64,000 nucleotides of DNA. Origin: HK1 sp965220535 (lineage in GTDB: Bacteria; Pseudomonadota; Gammaproteobacteria; HK1). The DNA lies in assembly GCA_965220535.1 (NCBI GenBank), contig OZ244833.1, forward strand, positions 558,001 to 622,000. Direction: 5' to 3'. The position numbers and the translations under genes are program-made. Below are positions 63,801 through 64,000 of this stretch, piece after piece; position 1 is the stretch's first letter; every line of letters begins with the position of its first letter. The notes below the pieces were generated by a model. The model saw nothing but the letters and a program-made list of their open reading frames with translations, was not told where the DNA came from and searched no databases.

Positions 63801-64000
63801 AGCGCATCGGCGTCCTCCGCCGCGCTCACCGTCACCGTCCGAGCCTCGTTCCAGTTCGAGGTCGTGAAGGTCAGCGCGCTTTGATCGCCGTCGGTGGTCG
63901 GGTCGGTGTCGAAGGTCACGTCGGAGCTGGACGTCCCGCCTCGCCGCAGCGTCACCGTCACCTCCGCGCTCGGAGCGCTCGACAACGCCACCGTGAAATT
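59369..64000 (-). CDS. Giant Calx-beta repeat protein, 5' part (runs off window)
   Basis: This is the upstream part of the same gene, open to the window edge, so the true start and signal peptide are not visible. It encodes about 13 Calx-beta-like modules: near-identical repeats at 62335-64000 and 59410-60835, and about five distinct modules between (for example SLTVAEGSTKTFDVKLSHDP and VSVSEESTATFDVRLATQP). The frame ends at 59369, 13 codons after a 2-bp insertion at about 59,410, where all other copies read TCGAAGGTC and this one TCGACGAGGTC. Removing the two bases joins it to the 3' part. The family acts in adhesion and calcium binding at the cell surface; the function here is inferred. 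Confidence 0.85.
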   Translation of the reverse strand, partial: NFTVALSSAPSAEVTVTLRRGGTSSSDVTFDTDPTTDGDQSALTFTTSNWNEARTVTVSAAEDADALADRATIELSASGGDYAGKSESVSVSVSENDAAGLTVSPTDLTVSEGGSETFKVSLATQPSASVTVTLAQPSDTDVRVDTDPVASGNQVTLSFTTENWNEARTVSVSAAEDDDTVDERTDFKLTATGGDYEGKEETVRIAVADNDRYLVVKPDSLTVAEGGSGNFTVALSSAPSAEVTVTLRRGGTSSSDVTFDTDPTTDGDQSALTFTTSNWNEARTVTVSAAEDADALADRATIELSAAGGDYAGKSESVSVSVSENDAAGLTVSPTDLTVSEGGSETFEVSLATQPSASVTVTLAQPSDTDVRVDTDPVASGNQVTLSFTTENWNEARTVSVSAAEDDDTVDERTDFKLTATGGDYEGKEETVRIAVADNDRYLVVKPDSLTVAEGGSGNFTVALSSAPSAEVTVTLRRGGTSSSDVTFDTDPTTDGDQSALTFTTSNWNEARTVTVSAAEDADALADRATIELSASGGDYAGKSESVSVSVSENDAAGLSVSPTDLTVDEGGNNTFTVALTSAPSAEVTVTLRQATDNSDVTFDTDPTADGNQSTLSFTAGSDDDDGNWRTGQTVTVSAAQDADAADESASISLIASGGDYAGKSESVSVSVSDDETLALVVSESSLTVAEGSTKTFDVKLSHDPVSDVSVSLTKTNTDAVVTLSRTSLTFTGGAGGNWSRGQTVTVSGVDDADAANETDTVTVKATNVAGVADKTVAVAVTDNERLALVVTPDGDLAVGEGSTGTVTVKLSHDPGAGVSVSVSLSKENDDITLSRASLTFAGGTGDEGNWSTAQSVTVMVGQDDDAANDSGSVTVSATATGFTDIADKTVSVAVADDDRADLTLSKNSVVVTGVSVSEESTATFDVRLATQPSGSVTVTIARPSNADVTVDTDTTTQGDQTTLTFGVSGSGVGSWKTDQTVTVSASADDDAVDDRATLTLSASGGGYDGISKELAVSVSDNDTAALMLSVPSLSVDEGGSKTFTVRLATEPSATVTVTLRRGGTTDSDVTFDTDPTTDGNQSTLTFTTSNWNEARTVTVSAAEDADALADRATIELSAAGGDYAGKSESVSVSVSENDAAGLTVSPTDLTVSEGGSETFEVSLATQPSASVTVTLAQPSDTDVRVDTDSATSGNQVTLSFTTENWNEARTVSVSAAEDDDTVDERTDFKLTATGGDYEGKEETVRIAVADNDRYLVVKPDSLTVAEGGSGNFTVALSSAPSAEVTVTLRRGGTSSSDVTFDTDPTTDGDQSALTFTTSNWNEARTVTVSAAEDADALADRATIELSASGGDYAGKSESVSVSVSENDAAALTVSPTDLTVSEGGSETFKVSLATQPSASVTVTLAQPSDTDVRVDTDPVASGNQVTLSFTTENWNEARTVSVSAAEDDDTVDERTDFKLTATGGDYEGKEETVRIAVADNDRYLVVKPDSLTVAEGGSGNFTVALSSAPSAEVTVTLRRGGTSSSDVTSSTPTRPPTAIKAR
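62335..64000 (-). repeat. Second block of the 687-bp repeat, truncated by window
   Basis: The same marker word recurs at 62509, 63196 and 63883, again 687 bp apart, and the block continues past the window end. It is separated from the first block by about 1.5 kb of distinct modules. Confidence 0.95.

Overview
The window reads as a chromosomal segment of a high-GC gammaproteobacterium. The evidence is gene order as much as single genes. It has plsX-rpmF-yceD with maf, divergent rluC/rne, rpoE-rseA-rseB-degP followed by lepB-rnc-era-recO, epmA-efp, parC-parE, rplU-rpmA-obgE-proB with divergent ispB, and rpsT next to murJ-ribF-lspA-ispH. These are the clusters found in Pseudomonas, Escherichia and relatives. 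I cannot name a genus. There are no phage genes, insertion sequences, CRISPR arrays or replication origin in view. Most of it is housekeeping content on the minus strand.

Layout. 1-4.1 kb: phospholipid start (plsX), ribosomal L32, YceD, Maf and the S49 peptidase SppA. 4.1-5.8 kb: no recognisable gene, only small membrane-protein-like frames. 5.8-11.4 kb: rluC and RNase E diverging from a 1.1 kb leader. 12-20.7 kb: recO, era, rnc, lepB, degP, rseB, rseA and rpoE, an envelope-stress and secretion/RNA block read right to left. 21-27.2 kb: translation factor EF-P with its modifying enzyme, then both topoisomerase IV subunits. 27.3-30.2 kb: a peroxide-defence operon (rubrerythrin, Fe-S oxidoreductase, DUF3501) behind a 21-bp inverted repeat that looks like a PerR/Irr operator. 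A Fur-superfamily regulator of matching type lies at 39.2-39.6 kb. 30.6-33 kb: xseB, ispA, folE2. 33-39 kb: mazG, a lytic transglycosylase, one unknown gene, ampD and an APH-fold kinase. 39-50 kb: tRNA-Thr, ispH, lspA, ribF, murJ, rpsT, proB, obgE, rpmA, rplU, ispB and tRNA-Pro.

51-64 kb is occupied by one giant secreted-type protein gene on the minus strand that runs off the window. It is made of Calx-beta-like modules of about 115 residues and ends in a proline-rich linker, more modules and an outer-membrane beta-barrel-like domain. Much of it is a nearly identical 687-bp repeat, eight units in one block and more than two in another. A 2-bp insertion near 59,410 breaks the reading frame, separating the barrel from the upstream modules.

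Two themes cut across the window. First, short tandem duplications of 9-21 bp are scattered through spacers and low-complexity coding regions. The rnc gene carries an extended tail containing a shifted-frame, diverged copy of its own catalytic segment, and the giant gene is a homogenised array. Together these suggest a genome where slippage and recombination are active. Second, several conserved clusters lack an expected member (lepA, ileS, fkpB, dxs), and spacers are unusually long. The best candidates for under-described biology are the rubrerythrin/Fe-S/DUF3501 operon with its operator, the frameshifted giant repeat protein, and the rebuilt RNase III gene.
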